Numbered from the stretch's first letter, positions 22,601 through 32,605 are shown. The stretch is DNA of 64,000 nt from Topomyia yanbarensis (GCF_030247195.1 NC_080670.1:155880580-155944579), one strand, 5' to 3'. Made by a program: numbers and translations. Notes: generated by a model not told the origin, from the letters alone.

Positions 22601-25600
22601 TTGAAAATAACTTAAAAAATCGATGTTTATCCGTGGGGGTCCGCAGTAACTAAGGGGTCCGTGGTACGAAAAAGGTTGAGAACGGCTGCTGTAAACAATT
22701 TGCACACGTTTTTCTGACTGAGCTTTGATTTGTTTTAGCAGCTATCAAAATCGAAGCAAGTCGCACCTCAAAATAAATGATTTCAAAAGAGCACTAGATC
22801 TCGATGGCAAAAAAGCAGCATAAAAAAACAATGAAATGTGAGGTGGAACGTGTTTTGTTGGCCAGAATAGAGCGAGTTCTCGTAACTTGATATTGGCGTC
22901 ATTATAGTAGAGGAGGAAAATTACTGGACAGAGACGACTTCCTTCAATCCTTAATGCTGATTTGGAGTTATTTTTCAGCTAGTTAGCAACAAGAATACTG
23001 GGTTTGTTAATCTTCGCTATTGCCATATCATGGTAGATTCTGTCGAAGGCTGCAGATAGATCCATGTAAATAACATCGGTTTACAATCCGCCAGTGACGC
23101 CATCGAGTACATGTGTTGTACACGAGAGCAGGTTGGTCGTTTTAGATACCTTAGGCAGGTGTTTGTGGTAAATGAAAATAGTCTTTCCTTTCACTTTAAA
23201 GCCTTTGTTGTTGAACCGCAACTTGTGATCACGTCGAAGAATTTGGCTAACCAACAGTAGATTGTTGGAGATCGGGTGAATGAATTAGATTCTCCAGGTA
23301 ATGCTTTGCATATAACTTCAAGACACCAGTAGTAACAATAATCATCTTACATTTATCGAGAACTATGACAACGCCATCCATTGACCGTTCATCGATGAGT
23401 ATGCTTTGATCTTTTGTAAAAACATTTCACGCACCAGAATCGAAATCCCAGCCTGCATCCGCTGTGCTATTGTTTGCTGCTAAAATTATGCAAAACCGGA
23501 TTTCTCCTTGTCCAATGTTTTGCCCTATATTCCCTGGCGATGTGTCCATTTCGATATCATCGTTTGCAATTTGGCCCTTTTGTTTGCTCAGTTTTTTTGG
23601 GCTAAGCCTGGCTTCAGTTTTGGACACTAATTTCTAATTGTGCTTTCTGAAGCAGTTTCGTCTGGTTGCGGTTTGTATTCCCTGGGAAAACCTGTAAGCG
23701 TTCTTTTCACTTTACGTAAAAGTATCTGCGAATGTCGCTTCTAGCCTCTTTTAAACTTTTCGAGCGGTTTTTGCACACACACATGCGCGTAATTTTCAGG
23801 TTCCAGCAACAGAATGATTTTCGTACGAGCTCTCCTGCATTTTGGCAAGTCAACGGATATAGCGTTCCGTTCGGATTCGGTGTAGACTTCACTGCTTTCC
23901 AAAGCTTCGCTAGCTCCAAACAGGTCTCGGCAGTGAACTTTCAGGTTGAATGATTTCCTAGATCCCTCAAAATTTCAGTCGATGGCAGCCTAGGGAGGTT
24001 TTCGACTTGCAGCGTGTTGGCGGTATAATTTGCGTCTCCGTTTGACTGTTTTGTTATGCATTACTTCCCAGCAAAAGGTGGTGTGGGACCTTTGCAATTT
24101 CATAATAACATCTTTAAAATAAGAGAGAAATATTACAAGGGCGAGATTGCTTCCTTGCGGGATGCCGCATGTAGGCAGTTCTTAACGCCGTTTAGAAGTT
24201 GTCGAAGTTGAAGGACGGCCAACTTAATTGTGTCGAGGCAGTATGTTTGTTCCAGCATTTGGCTAGGGACGGCCCCGATATAGGCCTCATCGTTTATCAC
24301 AATGCAGAATGGTTTCATAATCTTCTTCCTGTACAACTTCTTTGCACGAGTTTTGGTCACCGAAATCGGCGACCTCTTTTAGGTTCTTTGTTGAATGTAT
24401 CTTCTTGTATAGTGTAGAAGGCGGATCGGCGATTTGTTTAGAAAGTCAGTTTTGTGCGATGACGAATAGGCGTCTTCGTGGCTAACACCGCGGTCACATG
24501 TCGCTAATGTTCTAAAATATATGAATTCGTTGACAATCTCGATTTGGTACTAGCGCCATACATCTTATCAGAATATACAGTGAGTCCTCTTCCACTGCGC
24601 TGCGATCATCGCCAGTGATGTTGATGTCGTCCACGAAGCCAAGAATCATATGACATCCCATGACGGTTAGTTCCCTTCCAATTCACACTAAACCTTCGTA
24701 TTGCACCTTTGAGCACTATGTTAAACAAATTGAAAGATGCCAATAGCTTTGTACGTAGGGTAACAAATTCTTCCAACCTGCAAGAAGGTGAATGAGCAAA
24801 GGTTAAAACTGCTATGGTTGAAACATAAAAAATTGAAAGAGCAACCTTAGTTCAATCCACTTATCATAGCATACGAGTGATTAAACTGGATACCAACAAC
24901 TTCCGGAATTTCATGAAAAGCTCTGCGACATTGAGAGATCCTACGCAGTTTTATAAAATCCTAAACTACCCAGGAATTCTACTGAATTCATAGATTTTAT
25001 GCGATACTTAGGACCCTCCATACAACATTCAGATAATTCTTAGTTTTCAGGTTTGTCTAACAAATATGGTGAAATTCCTTCGAATTTTTGAAAATCCTTC
25101 AAATTTCAAGGATTTTTAAGAAATTAACTTTTCCCTAAAAGTTCCAAATATTTTTTTTTCGATCATTCCTTTTGACGTTTCGGGTGGACTCGACGTCCTA
25201 CATTACCGTCGACTCGGTCCAATATTAAACGAATATAATGGCAACGAAAGACGTTCTTGGGACGGAGTTTTCTGTTCGATGGAGGAAGAATACATCAGCG
25301 AATTGTCAAACATCTAATGGAAAACTTAATTTAAATGTTTCCCCTGTCATTTTAATTTTGTTTTTTATCGAGTTCCAAATTTTACATTGTGCTATACTGA
25401 TATAGTGTAGAATAAGGACACTTATTACTTTCAAGTATGACCAAGTGTAGTCGGTGTAGTGCAACTTGAAAACACGAAAAAGTCATAACTGCTCGAGGGT
25501 ATCGGTGTTTTTAATAAAAATTGGTTTTCTGCAGGAAAGCTTCAAAGCCATTTTCTCTTAACTTGACGTCAGTGCAAGTAGACCTTTAGGCGAGTCACAA

Positions 25601-26380
25601 TCGGATTGTTGATGTTCTATAGGACAAACAACATCTGAAAGCAAAAAAATATGTTTACTGATGATCGATTGTTGCCCTTATAAGTAATGAATAAACACTG
25701 TATAAATAGTAGCATTACTTTCCCCCATCAAAAACATGAGCACTAGAATTTAGTAGTGAAAGTAAGCCACCGCAAACGCAAACAACGCAACTTATGGCGT
25801 TTTCGTTTTTTCTTGGTGCTACACCGGTGTAGTGCAAAGAAAGAGATAGACTGATTACACCCAAGTTTGAATGAGTGTAGCACCGACCGGTGTAGTGCAC
25901 TGTCAAAAACGAATATGCCATTACATTTTATTCGTTGACAGTACAATGTACGGGATTTATAAACAATCCCAAATTTGTTGTCATTATCCAAAAGTATTGG
26001 TATTACATTCCGTGGCGGAACATGGCATATCTATACCGACTTCGCAGCAGGACAAGTGTTACGATCCTACTTATCGCTAACAATATTTGAAAGTACCAAA
26101 CGATTGTCATACAATTTCGAGCTTTGTGACTTAACAACACAATTTGCACAACACTGGCAACCCATTCACTATCGCTCATGCACATAACAACTTCAATCAG
26201 CTGTCGTTTGAACTTACAAAAATCCAGCATTGATTTCTTTCCAATTTGTTCGAACGATATGATCAATAAAAACAGAAAAAAAACAGGTGATCCCTATTGG
26301 ACACCCTCCCGAGCTCGCTTACCGGACACATCTCGAATCTTGGCTCGCTTCAGCGGTGGTTCATCCATATGATCACCCAT
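7513..26380 (-). CDS. nej: CBP/p300 histone acetyltransferase (nejire), five exons, 3' part beyond window
   Basis: This is the transcriptional co-activator CBP, a nuclear lysine acetyltransferase recruited by many transcription factors. Seen: exons 26380-26323, 12222-11930, 11857-8101, 8033-7744 and 7670-7513 all have GT/AG borders on the minus strand and join in frame (58+293+3757+290+158 nt = 1518 codons plus 2 nt). Domain order in the joined protein: N-terminal DEPPLKRAK motif (about residues 6-14), [12 protein letters not shown] motif near 27-38, TAZ1 zinc finger about 402-492, KIX about 752-830, acidic sumoylation-motif linker, bromodomain about 1370-1480, then the first cysteines of the RING/PHD. 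Known family order in CBP/p300 is the same. The HAT, ZZ, TAZ2 and NCBD exons are absent from 1-7512, so they must lie further left. Long glutamine, glycine and serine-rich stretches separate the domains. Identification is very secure; the exon 1 link is by motif, phase and splice sites only. Confidence 0.95.
7744..8033 (-). CDS. nej: nejire exon 4 (bromodomain)
   Basis: The acceptor TTTGCAG precedes 8033; the exon restores the split codon and reads [18 protein letters not shown], then [17 protein letters not shown] and [18 protein letters not shown]. This is the CBP bromodomain, which reads acetyl-lysine. The conserved acetyl-lysine-binding asparagine is the N of YNRKT (about residue 1454). 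The exon ends AAG with donor GTAAGC in phase 0. The intron between exons 3 and 4 is only 67 nt. Confidence 0.96.
8101..11857 (-). CDS. nej: nejire exon 3 (TAZ1, KIX, SUMO-motif linker)
   Basis: This large exon carries most of the N-terminal half. TAZ1 (about 11005-10735) begins [16 protein letters not shown] and shows the His/Cys zinc pattern, for example [34 protein letters not shown] and CPVC. KIX (about 9960-9715) contains [37 protein letters not shown] and the helix [20 protein letters not shown], nearly identical to vertebrate CBP; KIX binds phosphorylated CREB and Myb-type activators. A Q14-class tract lies at about 10640-10685 and shorter ones are scattered through the exon. The 3' end (8150-8435) is rich in psi-K-x-E motifs. 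It ends TGC A with the donor GTAAGT at 8100. Confidence 0.96.
11858..11929 (-). other. 72-nt phase-0 intron of nejire that is open in frame
   Basis: The intron has a strong donor (CAG/GTGAGT) and an acceptor ending GCACAG/GG. It is exactly 24 codons long, has no stop in the reading frame, and both flanks are phase 0. If retained, it would add 24 mostly hydrophobic residues without breaking the protein. The hydrophobic content and the clean splice sites say it is normally spliced out. Confidence 0.85.
11930..12222 (-). CDS. nej: nejire exon 2 (MFDLE motif and first polyglutamine block)
   Basis: The acceptor is a C-rich tract ending CAG just before 12222. The exon reads [20 protein letters not shown], which matches the vertebrate CBP segment LFDLENDLPDEL. 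It then runs through a glycine/proline stretch into glutamine-rich blocks of mixed CAG and CAA codons (about 11935-12045). It ends CAG at 11930, followed by the donor GTGAGT, in phase 0. An ATG at 12199 could be mistaken for the start, but coding sequence continues upstream of it to the acceptor. Confidence 0.93.
12452..12600. repeat. Degenerate tandem array of TTTACGCGGATT units
   Basis: Eight or nine units of roughly 17-18 bases follow one another, each with the core TTTACGCGGATT, or TTCACGCGGA/TTTACACGG variants, and an AT-rich spacer. It sits 230 bases upstream of the nej exon 2 acceptor on the minus strand. It may be the end of a transposon or a simple satellite seed. Confidence 0.7.
13540..14090. 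repeat. Two adjacent MITEs with CTAACTTAGTGACAGGAC ends
   Basis: The end motif CTAACTTAGTGACAGGAC/AAGCTAGC occurs near 13548 (forward), 13750 (reverse), 13880 (forward) and 14035 (reverse). This gives two back-to-back units, about 13540-13800 and 13870-14090, each with inverted ends. Both lack coding capacity. Exact borders and target duplications were not resolved. Confidence 0.55.
14170..15290 (-). pseudogene. Remnant of a multi-copy arthropod transposon-like protein (CFDTTxxN family)
   Basis: Three blocks in the right order on the minus strand resemble a protein I remember as highly multi-copy in arthropod genomes. The blocks are a segment ending [12 protein letters not shown] (15252-15050), a segment with KYWF-like [11 protein letters not shown] and [16 protein letters not shown] (14759-14382), and a segment with [15 protein letters not shown] (14361-14173). 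Frames are broken between blocks. It has no formal name that I can give and no assigned function; the acidic residue in CFDTT may be catalytic, which is inference. Confidence 0.45.
16675..18510 (-). pseudogene. 3' part of an I-clade-like LINE: RNase H domain and repeated 3' UTR
   Basis: The minus strand encodes a ribonuclease H domain with its four acidic sites in order: [38 protein letters not shown] and, after a frameshift near 18072, [19 protein letters not shown]. The C-terminal tail [13 protein letters not shown] is typical of I/Jockey-type ORF2. Downstream, the 3' UTR (16760-17110) carries about five degenerate copies of an ATCTTAAAACTAGG unit, and the element ends near a T-run at 16683 beside TTCGTTTATTGG. 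It is 5' truncated; 18518-18880 may be more of it, too decayed to say. Confidence 0.75.
20109..21859 (-). mobile_element. Complete LINE insertion carrying only ORF1
   Basis: The insertion is bracketed by a 14-bp direct repeat, CCCCAATGGTGGTT, at 20095-20108 and 21860-21873. The 5' end (minus strand) begins GTCAGTCTAC. Its initiator A is at 21856 and AGACGT lies at +28 to +33, a perfect downstream promoter element for an internal LINE promoter. ORF1 is intact; 600 bases of 3' sequence follow, ending in a run of about 16 A (T-run 20107-20122 on the plus strand, overlapping the duplication). No reverse transcriptase, endonuclease or RNase H is present. The 3' terminal CGTTTATTTGACACGGCTCA, followed by GCGGTAGCTTA, resembles the end of the I-clade piece at 16690. 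Confidence 0.8.
20734..21738 (-). CDS. ORF1 (gag-like, zinc-knuckle) protein of the ORF1-only LINE
   Basis: This 334-residue frame starts at the ATG at 21738 ([12 protein letters not shown]); the open frame extends a little upstream without an ATG. LINE ORF1 proteins coat the element RNA and chaperone reverse transcription. Seen: an RRM-like central region ([20 protein letters not shown] to [18 protein letters not shown]), one zinc knuckle [14 protein letters not shown] (C-x2-C-x4-H-x4-C), a Ser/Thr/Gln-rich middle and a very basic C-terminal tail ([16 protein letters not shown]). It has no stop or frameshift, unlike every other transposon frame in the window. Confidence 0.75.
   Translation of the reverse strand: MSKVDEKALLRPNAAVVDFKFCLKRPSFREVEYLLKVKMQLRLAEVLYLQYHHLRNVVLISFNTLAQAERFVLKNNLKHVVESDNVGIKIPVYIENDCIDVRLYDLSPRTPPEPIAKCMSQYGEVESVTPDTWRNFFPGTPNGVFVVRMRVERPIPSYLAIKLNTHGTTIMQTTLCTHEGQTPTCKYCSQTAHHGQPCAEDAEENASQPIANSSMANQPKTEFSVPMPEPQTVAKFVATVQSIMTTAKESSSTPKATVSNIGNECSNNDDGFTLINNKCKKQGRTSDPVHQASFDRDVKNKRELNDPPDAVCQQTSRKKVSARNKKLRARDPIN
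21945..22050. repeat. GGTACCG/ACCGGTA-rich repeat cluster
   Basis: Within about 100 bases the palindromic motifs GGTACCGAAA, ATACCGGTAC and AATACCGGTAT recur five to six times. Such clusters mark the ends of some hAT-type elements, but no partner end was found here. Confidence 0.45.
22478..22688. mobile_element. hAT-type MITE (211 bp)
   Basis: The ends are CAGTGATTCTCAGCCT and, reversed, CAGCCGTTCTCAACCT, the standard CAGNGNTTCTCAACCT hAT terminus. The imperfect 8-bp flanks CTGATAAC and CTGTAAAC (6 of 8) fit a hAT target duplication. Inside both ends lie GGGGTCC-rich subterminal motifs. There is no coding capacity. Confidence 0.8.
22900..23130 (-). pseudogene. Jockey-type reverse transcriptase fragment
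   Basis: The minus strand reads [20 protein letters not shown] (about 23075-23015), the third reverse-transcriptase block with its catalytic Asp, preceded by [14 protein letters not shown]. The frame is closed by stops on both sides. It is a short dead fragment. Confidence 0.6.
23160..23640 (-). pseudogene. Ty1/copia-type protease and pre-integrase fragment
   Basis: The minus strand contains GWDFDSGA (about 23450), the DSGA active site of copia-type proteases. Further on, after stops, comes [10 protein letters not shown] followed by [16 protein letters not shown], which matches the GAG-pre-integrase region that follows the protease in copia elements. Upstream sequence to about 23960 may be part of the same gag but is unrecognised. 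Confidence 0.5.
24050..24700 (-). pseudogene. LINE reverse transcriptase fragments (FVDDI and IPQGS blocks)
   Basis: On the minus strand [20 protein letters not shown] (about 24665-24610) is the YADD-type catalytic block, and [16 protein letters not shown] (about 24178-24130) is the block that normally comes before it. Here their order along the strand is reversed, so at least two decayed fragments are juxtaposed. Confidence 0.55.
26323..26380 (-). CDS. nej: nejire exon 1 (start codon exon)
   Basis: Read on the minus strand, this short exon encodes [19 protein letters not shown] and one extra base, then a GTAAGC donor. Known: Drosophila CBP begins with a closely similar MADHLDEPPQKR-type motif and vertebrate CBP with a DGPPxPKRAKL motif. 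The ATG (26380-26378) has A at -3 and G at +4, and an in-frame TAA at 26386-26384 lies two codons upstream, so this is the true start. The exon ends in phase 1, which fits exactly the phase of the acceptor at 12222 (G plus AA makes a Glu codon). It is too short to show as a long open frame. The link across a 14.1-kb intron is inferred. Confidence 0.85.
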
Positions 26381-28400
26381 TGTTTACGAATCCACTTGCT
26401 GGTGATACTGCTTCTGCGCTCTCCTCTTTTTCTTTCGGGAAGATCCACGCTTCCGTAAGGGATGTTTTATTTCAGTTTTCCCCGTATCGGAACTTTACAC
26501 TATTATTTTACTGTCTCTGCCTTTCATGGCGCTGTAGCATCGAAACGAATAAAAATTACGCTTCATTTTGTAGGCACACGACGAGCGAAGAGAAACGCTC
26601 AGCATTTGTAGCGACACCACACATACCCGGGTTTGCAACTTATAAACAAAACAACGAAACGTCACAATTTGCGTGTAAATATCAAACACTTTGGGTGAAG
26701 TGCATTCTATAGTAAAATCGCCTTTCTGTTTATTACTATCCAACCTCTGGCTGTCATCCGCCGAGCGGGCAATTGTTTGTGCTGCTGCCGCTGTCAGGCA
26801 CCGCGCCCGATTACGGTTTTTCGCGGAGCCAGGCCACAGTACTGGAGAAACGTAAACACACACACAGAAGTCACTGTCCTTTTGACGAGACGAAACGAGA
26901 ATTCAATTCGATTTTTTCTTTGTGGATTTACGGCGCGGACACACACCGAATGGCCACATGTTGCCACTCAACCCAACAGACTAGATCACAATCCAGTTCC
27001 GTTCCAGCACTCATCGGAGAATCTTTTCCCGAAAATTAATCCTCTCGTTTCAATTATTTTCAAAATTTCAAAAAAGAGTACCGATCTTTCACTTCACTTT
27101 CAGACGGAAAAAATGGTTGAACCTTGCCATGTCCCGAATCCGATTCCTTACTGCACAAAACACTCCGCGCGCTGCTCTGTTGGGCAGCCGACTTTTTTTT
27201 CTCGTCGAACGCGCCGCAACTCTCTCGTCTTCTCGATTTTGTGTGCTGCTTGCCCCCGTCTACCGACGATTTTTCCTCTACACCTTGGCCCGTCGACAAT
27301 CGACCGTCTCAAAGAGGCTCGATGTTCGAACAACGTCGTCGGTATTAGCAGCACCGAGAAAATGAACCAAAATTTCAATCGCTTTTTTCACAGAATTTCA
27401 CTACCGGACCTACTCCCGGAACAGGTCTTAAACGAACGAGAATGTTAAAGCGCGTCGATTTAACCCGGTCCGGACCGCGGTGGGACGGTTCTGGAACGCC
27501 AAAAATGCCTCCGACGGTCAAGCGAAAAACCTTTCCACCAACCAAATCGCGAACGAAGTCAAAATGGCGGCTGTTTGATGAGGCGAACAACACACACTTC
27601 TCCTATATGATGATGGCAAGCCCTGCTGCTGCTGTACACGGTATACGCTTTTGCTTTGCTTGCTGTGGTGCTCTGCTCTGAATTTTGTCGCTGATATTCC
27701 ACAGGCAGCACGAGCACTGCTTCTACGCTTTTTAGCTGGCTGCGGATTCGCTCTCACTATACTGACTGATTCTTGTATTTGCTACTTGCTTGCTGCTGCT
27801 GCTGCGTTTTGCTTTGGTCGTTCACTCTCTCCACCACCGTTATCTCTCTTGCTCGATCACATTCGCTCACGTCTCGACGGGCGCAGTGGCAAACTCGACG
27901 AAAGCGACGCATTTCATCGACGACGATGTCAGATTGAAACGAAGATGTCTACCAAACAGCGAAGACCAAGAAAAAGTTGGTTCACGTGACCTCCGCCACA
28001 GAATCATACCGAACTCAAGCTGACGTGCGGGTGGCGGCGCCACTGTCGACTCAATCGATCAACTGTGTTGCACGATAAACGAGACTGTGCCACCAAAGAA
28101 ACTTCTGGACGAATCGACGAACGCGATAAATTCACATCCTTTCAAACACAAAAATCAAAACATTTGCCTCAAACGAACATTTTTCACTCTATCTCACTTT
28201 TGATTCGAATCGATGAAAACATTTTCTTCGTTTTGACAACAAAAAATCCACCTTCAAAATAGTGCGTCCAGTCCTTCAAATCGAGGCACACCCTCGACGA
28301 TCGATCAATTACACTCGTGCAGTTTCATCGAATTTTGTGTAATTTGAGCCGTAACCACGTACACCAACCTGCAGGTACGAGCGAGAAGCAAAAATTTCAT
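26381..28400 (-). promoter_or_regulatory. Probable nejire 5' leader and promoter region
   Basis: This 2-kb stretch directly upstream of the nej start codon is free of recognisable transposons and richer in CpG than its surroundings, with trinucleotide CTG/GCT runs near 27620-27810. That fits a long 5' leader and promoter of a regulatory gene. I could not fix a start site; a TCAGTCAGT initiator-like motif on the minus strand near 27762 is one candidate. The open frames here on both strands look like chance products of the CpG-rich composition. Confidence 0.45.
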
Positions 28401-30920
28401 CGATCATCGGACGGTTGACGAATGTGAAAACATTCGAGAAACACTGTGGGTGAATAGATGATTTTTGCTGGCCAGAACTATGGTTGCTTTGAAACGACGG
28501 TTCATTCGTTATTTTTCATTCGAATACATCAGGTTGTGAATTAATGAAAAAGTTCACGTTTGTTTGATGTATATTAATATTAATAGTCCTGCACAGAGGG
28601 AATGCGCACCACTGCTGATGTTTGCTTCGTTGTTCCTGATAACCCGTATATTTATTACATTTTCGACGATGCTAAAAAAATCATATAGAATCAACAAAAT
28701 TATTTTTTGACTTACGGGAAATTATTTGTCAGATTCACATTTTCATATTTTTTAGTGTTCGATGAAATCAAAATACCAGCAGCCTAACTGCAGGAGTAAA
28801 GGGAAAAAAATAAAATAACATAAATTTTGTTTTCAGAATTATTGAATGATTAGAACAATGAAAATAATCCACTCGATAAAATCATACGGAATTAAACATC
28901 ACTATCATATTCGTTTTCATGTTAAAAGGTAAAACAAATGATTTTCTTTTGATTTTCACAGGGAAATCCATTAAAACGCATTTCATGTAGTGTTTCAAAC
29001 TATACTCAAACAAATTCCATGTGAATATGACATATTTTCCATTAAACGTTGATTGTCATACTATTGATTTGTAAAGTATGAACTTTCCACATGACTTTCG
29101 TGTGTATTATGAGACCGAGTAGAATTTCGATTATTATTAGATTAAAAATATTTTTCGAAATGCTATTTAAAGATGTTTATAAAAATGGGCAATGCTGTGA
29201 ATAGCTTATCTTTAGACAGTTTAAAGGAGGTATCTACTGTCATTTTAACAGTCGGATGCATCTAAACACACTTAGTTGCGGTCGGCGATTTCCTGAACAG
29301 CCGGGATTCATTGCTGATTTTCAGCGAAATAGGGATTCAGCAGAAAAAGGTTGAAAGGTTTCTATCCCAAGTAAATTGCACGCTATAAGTGCAATCTAAG
29401 TTTTATACCCGAGAACGACCAATTCAATGTTTGTCGGACCCAAAATGAAAATAGGGTCATAATGTTTATTATCAACGGTTTATATAAATAATGCATATTT
29501 CTTGCGTGAGGAAATAGCATATTGGAATCACCCGTAAAGATTCCTACTCAAGGCAGAGGAGAAGTTTTCCAAATGTTAGCTCTTTCGTTCTCTTTTATAT
29601 ATACCACTAGCAAATACAAATTTGTATTTGCCACTAGTGTAAGGCATTGGGCATTCATTTTTCCTCTTCTAATCCAAATTTTGTAAATAAAAATTCAGTC
29701 AAACTGAGGACCCCTAGATGTTTAGTCGAAAGAAATTCAATTTTATGATTTTCACTTTCGGATGGAAAACATGTAGTGCATTTCTATATTTAAAAAAATT
29801 GATTTCATTGATTATTCTACCAATTAAATCTATAGGCGAACGAAAAGATATTCACGTGATCGCATATTTGCCTATTTTTATTGGACTGATTTGCGATCAT
29901 GGGCATCATTTTTAAATTTTAGTCAATGGTATTTCTTGTAATGTTAATGTGCTTCACACACAATGTTCGCATGAATACAATTTGAAAACCACACTTCCCA
30001 CACTCGACTAGATATTGAAATGGCAACCGTGTGCATTCCAGGTGATTGGGAATTGAATCAATTCAATAGTTTTCCACGTGATGTCAACGTGTTTATTTTC
30101 TTTCGGTTGCCATATAATATGCAGAATTGCCAGTTACATCAAATTGGTCGAAATTCGTTCAAAATTAGATAGAGATTGGATGGATTTGTTCTATTTTTAG
30201 AAAATGTTTAAATGTCCTAAACTTAACGGAAAATATGAATTCATGCAAAATTGAGTTCAACTATTATTCTGAAGTAACATTCCCCTTGCTAAATTACAAT
30301 ACATAAACCCAGCTTATCAATTCTGTTTCAGTCTAAGTGTTTGTTATCTGTGATTCGGGTTCTCGTATGTTTCGTTGAAATCTATTTTATAACACTAAAT
30401 TGCACTACATTTTCAAAAGTGTTGCGATAAATGGGTCTCCGAATTATTACAACGACGAAAAAAATCGTTGTCTTTTCAATTGTGTGAGTCAAATAAATTA
30501 TCTACTTATTCTTTAATGGAACTTGAAAGCTATTCAATATTTGAAATACTTATCTCTTCAGTAAATAAATTAGGAGAACACGGGGTTAGTTGGCGGTTTT
30601 TATTTAGATCTCTTTGCTTAACTCTTTGATTTAGGTAGATTGTACCAAGAGAACACGTTGCATGAATAGATGGACTGTTGGTTACATCGCAGAATGTTAT
30701 CAAATTGTCCTAATTTTTATGGATAGAAATATGTGATGAGGAAATCCCGCCAACTTTTTTTGGCTCCGGATAAGTGGGCGGTATGTATGGGGTTAGTTGG
30801 CGATATGTAAATAATCAAATAAAAATAAAGTTACTTCAGAAGTCCTCATAGAACGCGCTGAATGTCATCTCTATAAATAACGATACTTACCAGTTTTATC
30901 CCGAAATTTTGACTTCGACG
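28400..30920. other. AT-rich intergenic sequence
   Basis: No gene or transposon is recognised. A perfect 20-bp palindrome CAAATACAAATTTGTATTTG flanked by CCACTAG lies near 29605-29637, and two GGGGTTAGTTGGCG motifs occur at about 30581 and 30788. Confidence 0.4.
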
Positions 30921-30926
30921 TCTACC

Positions 30927-31313
30927 CTAGGGGCAGATCATTTGTGATTCATATTTAAAAATCAACCCAATTAAATGCATTTTCTTTCCATCAAAATACA
31001 AATTTAAAATATATTTTACTTTGTGTGTAAGACGTCAAAACCCTGTAAGAAACAAAAACAAATCTCGAATGATCAGCATAAGTTTTTTTTGTTTTTGATT
31101 ATTAAAGTTTTAACCTTAGAGTCATTCGCCTCTTTTTCGGGTTAGAGAAATCTTTTTGAAAAAACCTTCAACACAGGTGAACTACCTACAAGGCAATCGA
31201 TTTACCAACTACGCTATGCCTGTCCTTGTTAGGCTTTTGTTGAACAGACTTTAATGCGAGATTAATGCAAAAATGGGATTCAAATTCATTTTTTAGTTTG
31301 ATGAAATTCCTAG
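30927..31313. mobile_element. CTAGGGGCAGATCA MITE, copy 1, with a SINE inside
   Basis: The left end CTAGGGGCAGATCA at 30927, the AAATGCATTTT segment and the GTAAGACGTCAAAACCCT segment match copies at 38097 and 59035. The right end is degenerate (ATGAAATTCCTAG near 31301-31313). The SINE at 31083-31236 interrupts it. Confidence 0.6.
31083..31236 (-). mobile_element. tRNA-derived SINE, copy 1 (deleted)
   Basis: On the minus strand GCGTAGTTGGTAAATCGATT is a tRNA-type A box region; the body has GGCGAATGAC and GGTTAAAAC blocks and an A-rich 3' end. The B-box region is deleted compared with copy 2 at 40786-40936. Confidence 0.6.
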
Positions 31314-31399
31314 GGAGACCGGTACCTAGCGTCTATCATATATTCGACAGCAAATTTTCGAAATTGCTCGGATCAAACCCGAAGTAAGTTAAAAAGGGA

Positions 31400-32600
31400 T
31401 TCTTTTGCTATGAAGTGAATTCCAGAAATAAATATAATTAATAATCAAACCGCTTCTGGACTTAAGGGAAAGGCGGTACCATAAAAATGCGAGCTCTCAG
31501 TGTGCGTATTTTAAATGTCAGATATCTCATTAAAGAAGTTTTAGTGCGAGCAAAATATTCAAAATTTAGCGGAAGTATTTCTTTCTGGATGCTGGTCAAT
31601 TCTTGCGCTACTCATTATGAGCTTTCTATATTTGAATCATAGCTCAAAGAGAAAGTAACAATAAAATCCATCCTATGATCATTCATTGAACAATATAGCA
31701 AACACGACATAAGCATCTCAGCTTAGTTTCGTATGCGCTCGTGCCACAAAAATACATATTCAATCATACCACCAAATTTTAACCATACCATTGCAACGTT
31801 TCCCTTTACACATTCGGAGCACACTGTGCGTTGATCGATTTTTCTGATGTCTCAGCTAATACAGAAAGATGTCGATCCGCAGAAGCACTTTGTTCACTTG
31901 AAAAGAAAAACTTGTTGTATTCGATTCCCAATTGAAACAACATTAAATGTTTTGCTACTAGTTGGTTCATTTTGTTACAATACGTGTTTTCCGAACAGTA
32001 CAGCCACTTTCCGGCTCATCAAGCGGACTTTTTCTTCAAATAATTGTGAGCACTTCCCTGACACTTTAGATGGGAAATCTACTTTGTCTCGTAAATGGAA
32101 AGTCCTAATTACATAACGCATCAATTTTCTTTAGTTTCACCGGAAATGTGCATATGAAAGAAAATTGGTAAAGAAAATAGTGACGATTTGAAACAGTTTT
32201 TATATTTATTTCCACCATGTTCTAACAAAATCATTGAAAAATCTGTGAGGATATGTTTGGACTAAAAAAGTTTGACTGTCCAATTAGTTACGGAAAATTG
32301 GGTTTTCAGTGTAAATACTTGAAAACAAGTGCAATATTTTTCGTTTTTCAAACCAAATCATGAAAATGGTTCGAATGAGTCACCAATAGTTAGGGTAGTC
32401 TTGACAATTGTGTCAACTGATCAAGGTGGTAAAAGAGGGTGGTACAATATTTAGCATTAACAATTGGGTCATTAAAGGTCGATTTCTTCTCCCTCGCTTA
32501 ACTTATAAACCAGGTTCACGAGTATGTTTAAACCTGGCTTCAGCGTTAATTGAGGATGAGGAAATCGGTTCTAAACGATAGGTTGCTTTTGATTTTTATT
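31400..32600. other. Intergenic sequence, nothing recognised
   Basis: Short open frames only; no protein motif or clear repeat. Confidence 0.4.
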
Positions 32601-32605
32601 TTTTA

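Larger units (their letters stand above)
12223..26322 (-). other. nejire intron 1 (14.1 kb)
   Basis: This is the interval between the donor of exon 1 and the acceptor of exon 2. It contains only repeats and transposon remnants, listed separately. Stretches where I see nothing recognisable: 12610-13530, 15300-16670, 18900-20090, 21875-21940, 22060-22470, 22700-22900 and 24710-26320. Within 25380-25900 there are several GTGTAGTGCA/CACCGGTGTAGTG palindromic motifs related to the foldback at 48066. Confidence 0.8.

Noticed and set aside
26287..28262. Several plus- and minus-strand frames of 60 to 220 codons around the nejire leader
   Set aside because: They overlap in several registers, show no known motif and fit a CpG-rich leader with few stops.
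31200..31225. tRNA gene
   Set aside because: Only the A-box region is tRNA-like; the B box and cloverleaf are missing, so it is a SINE.
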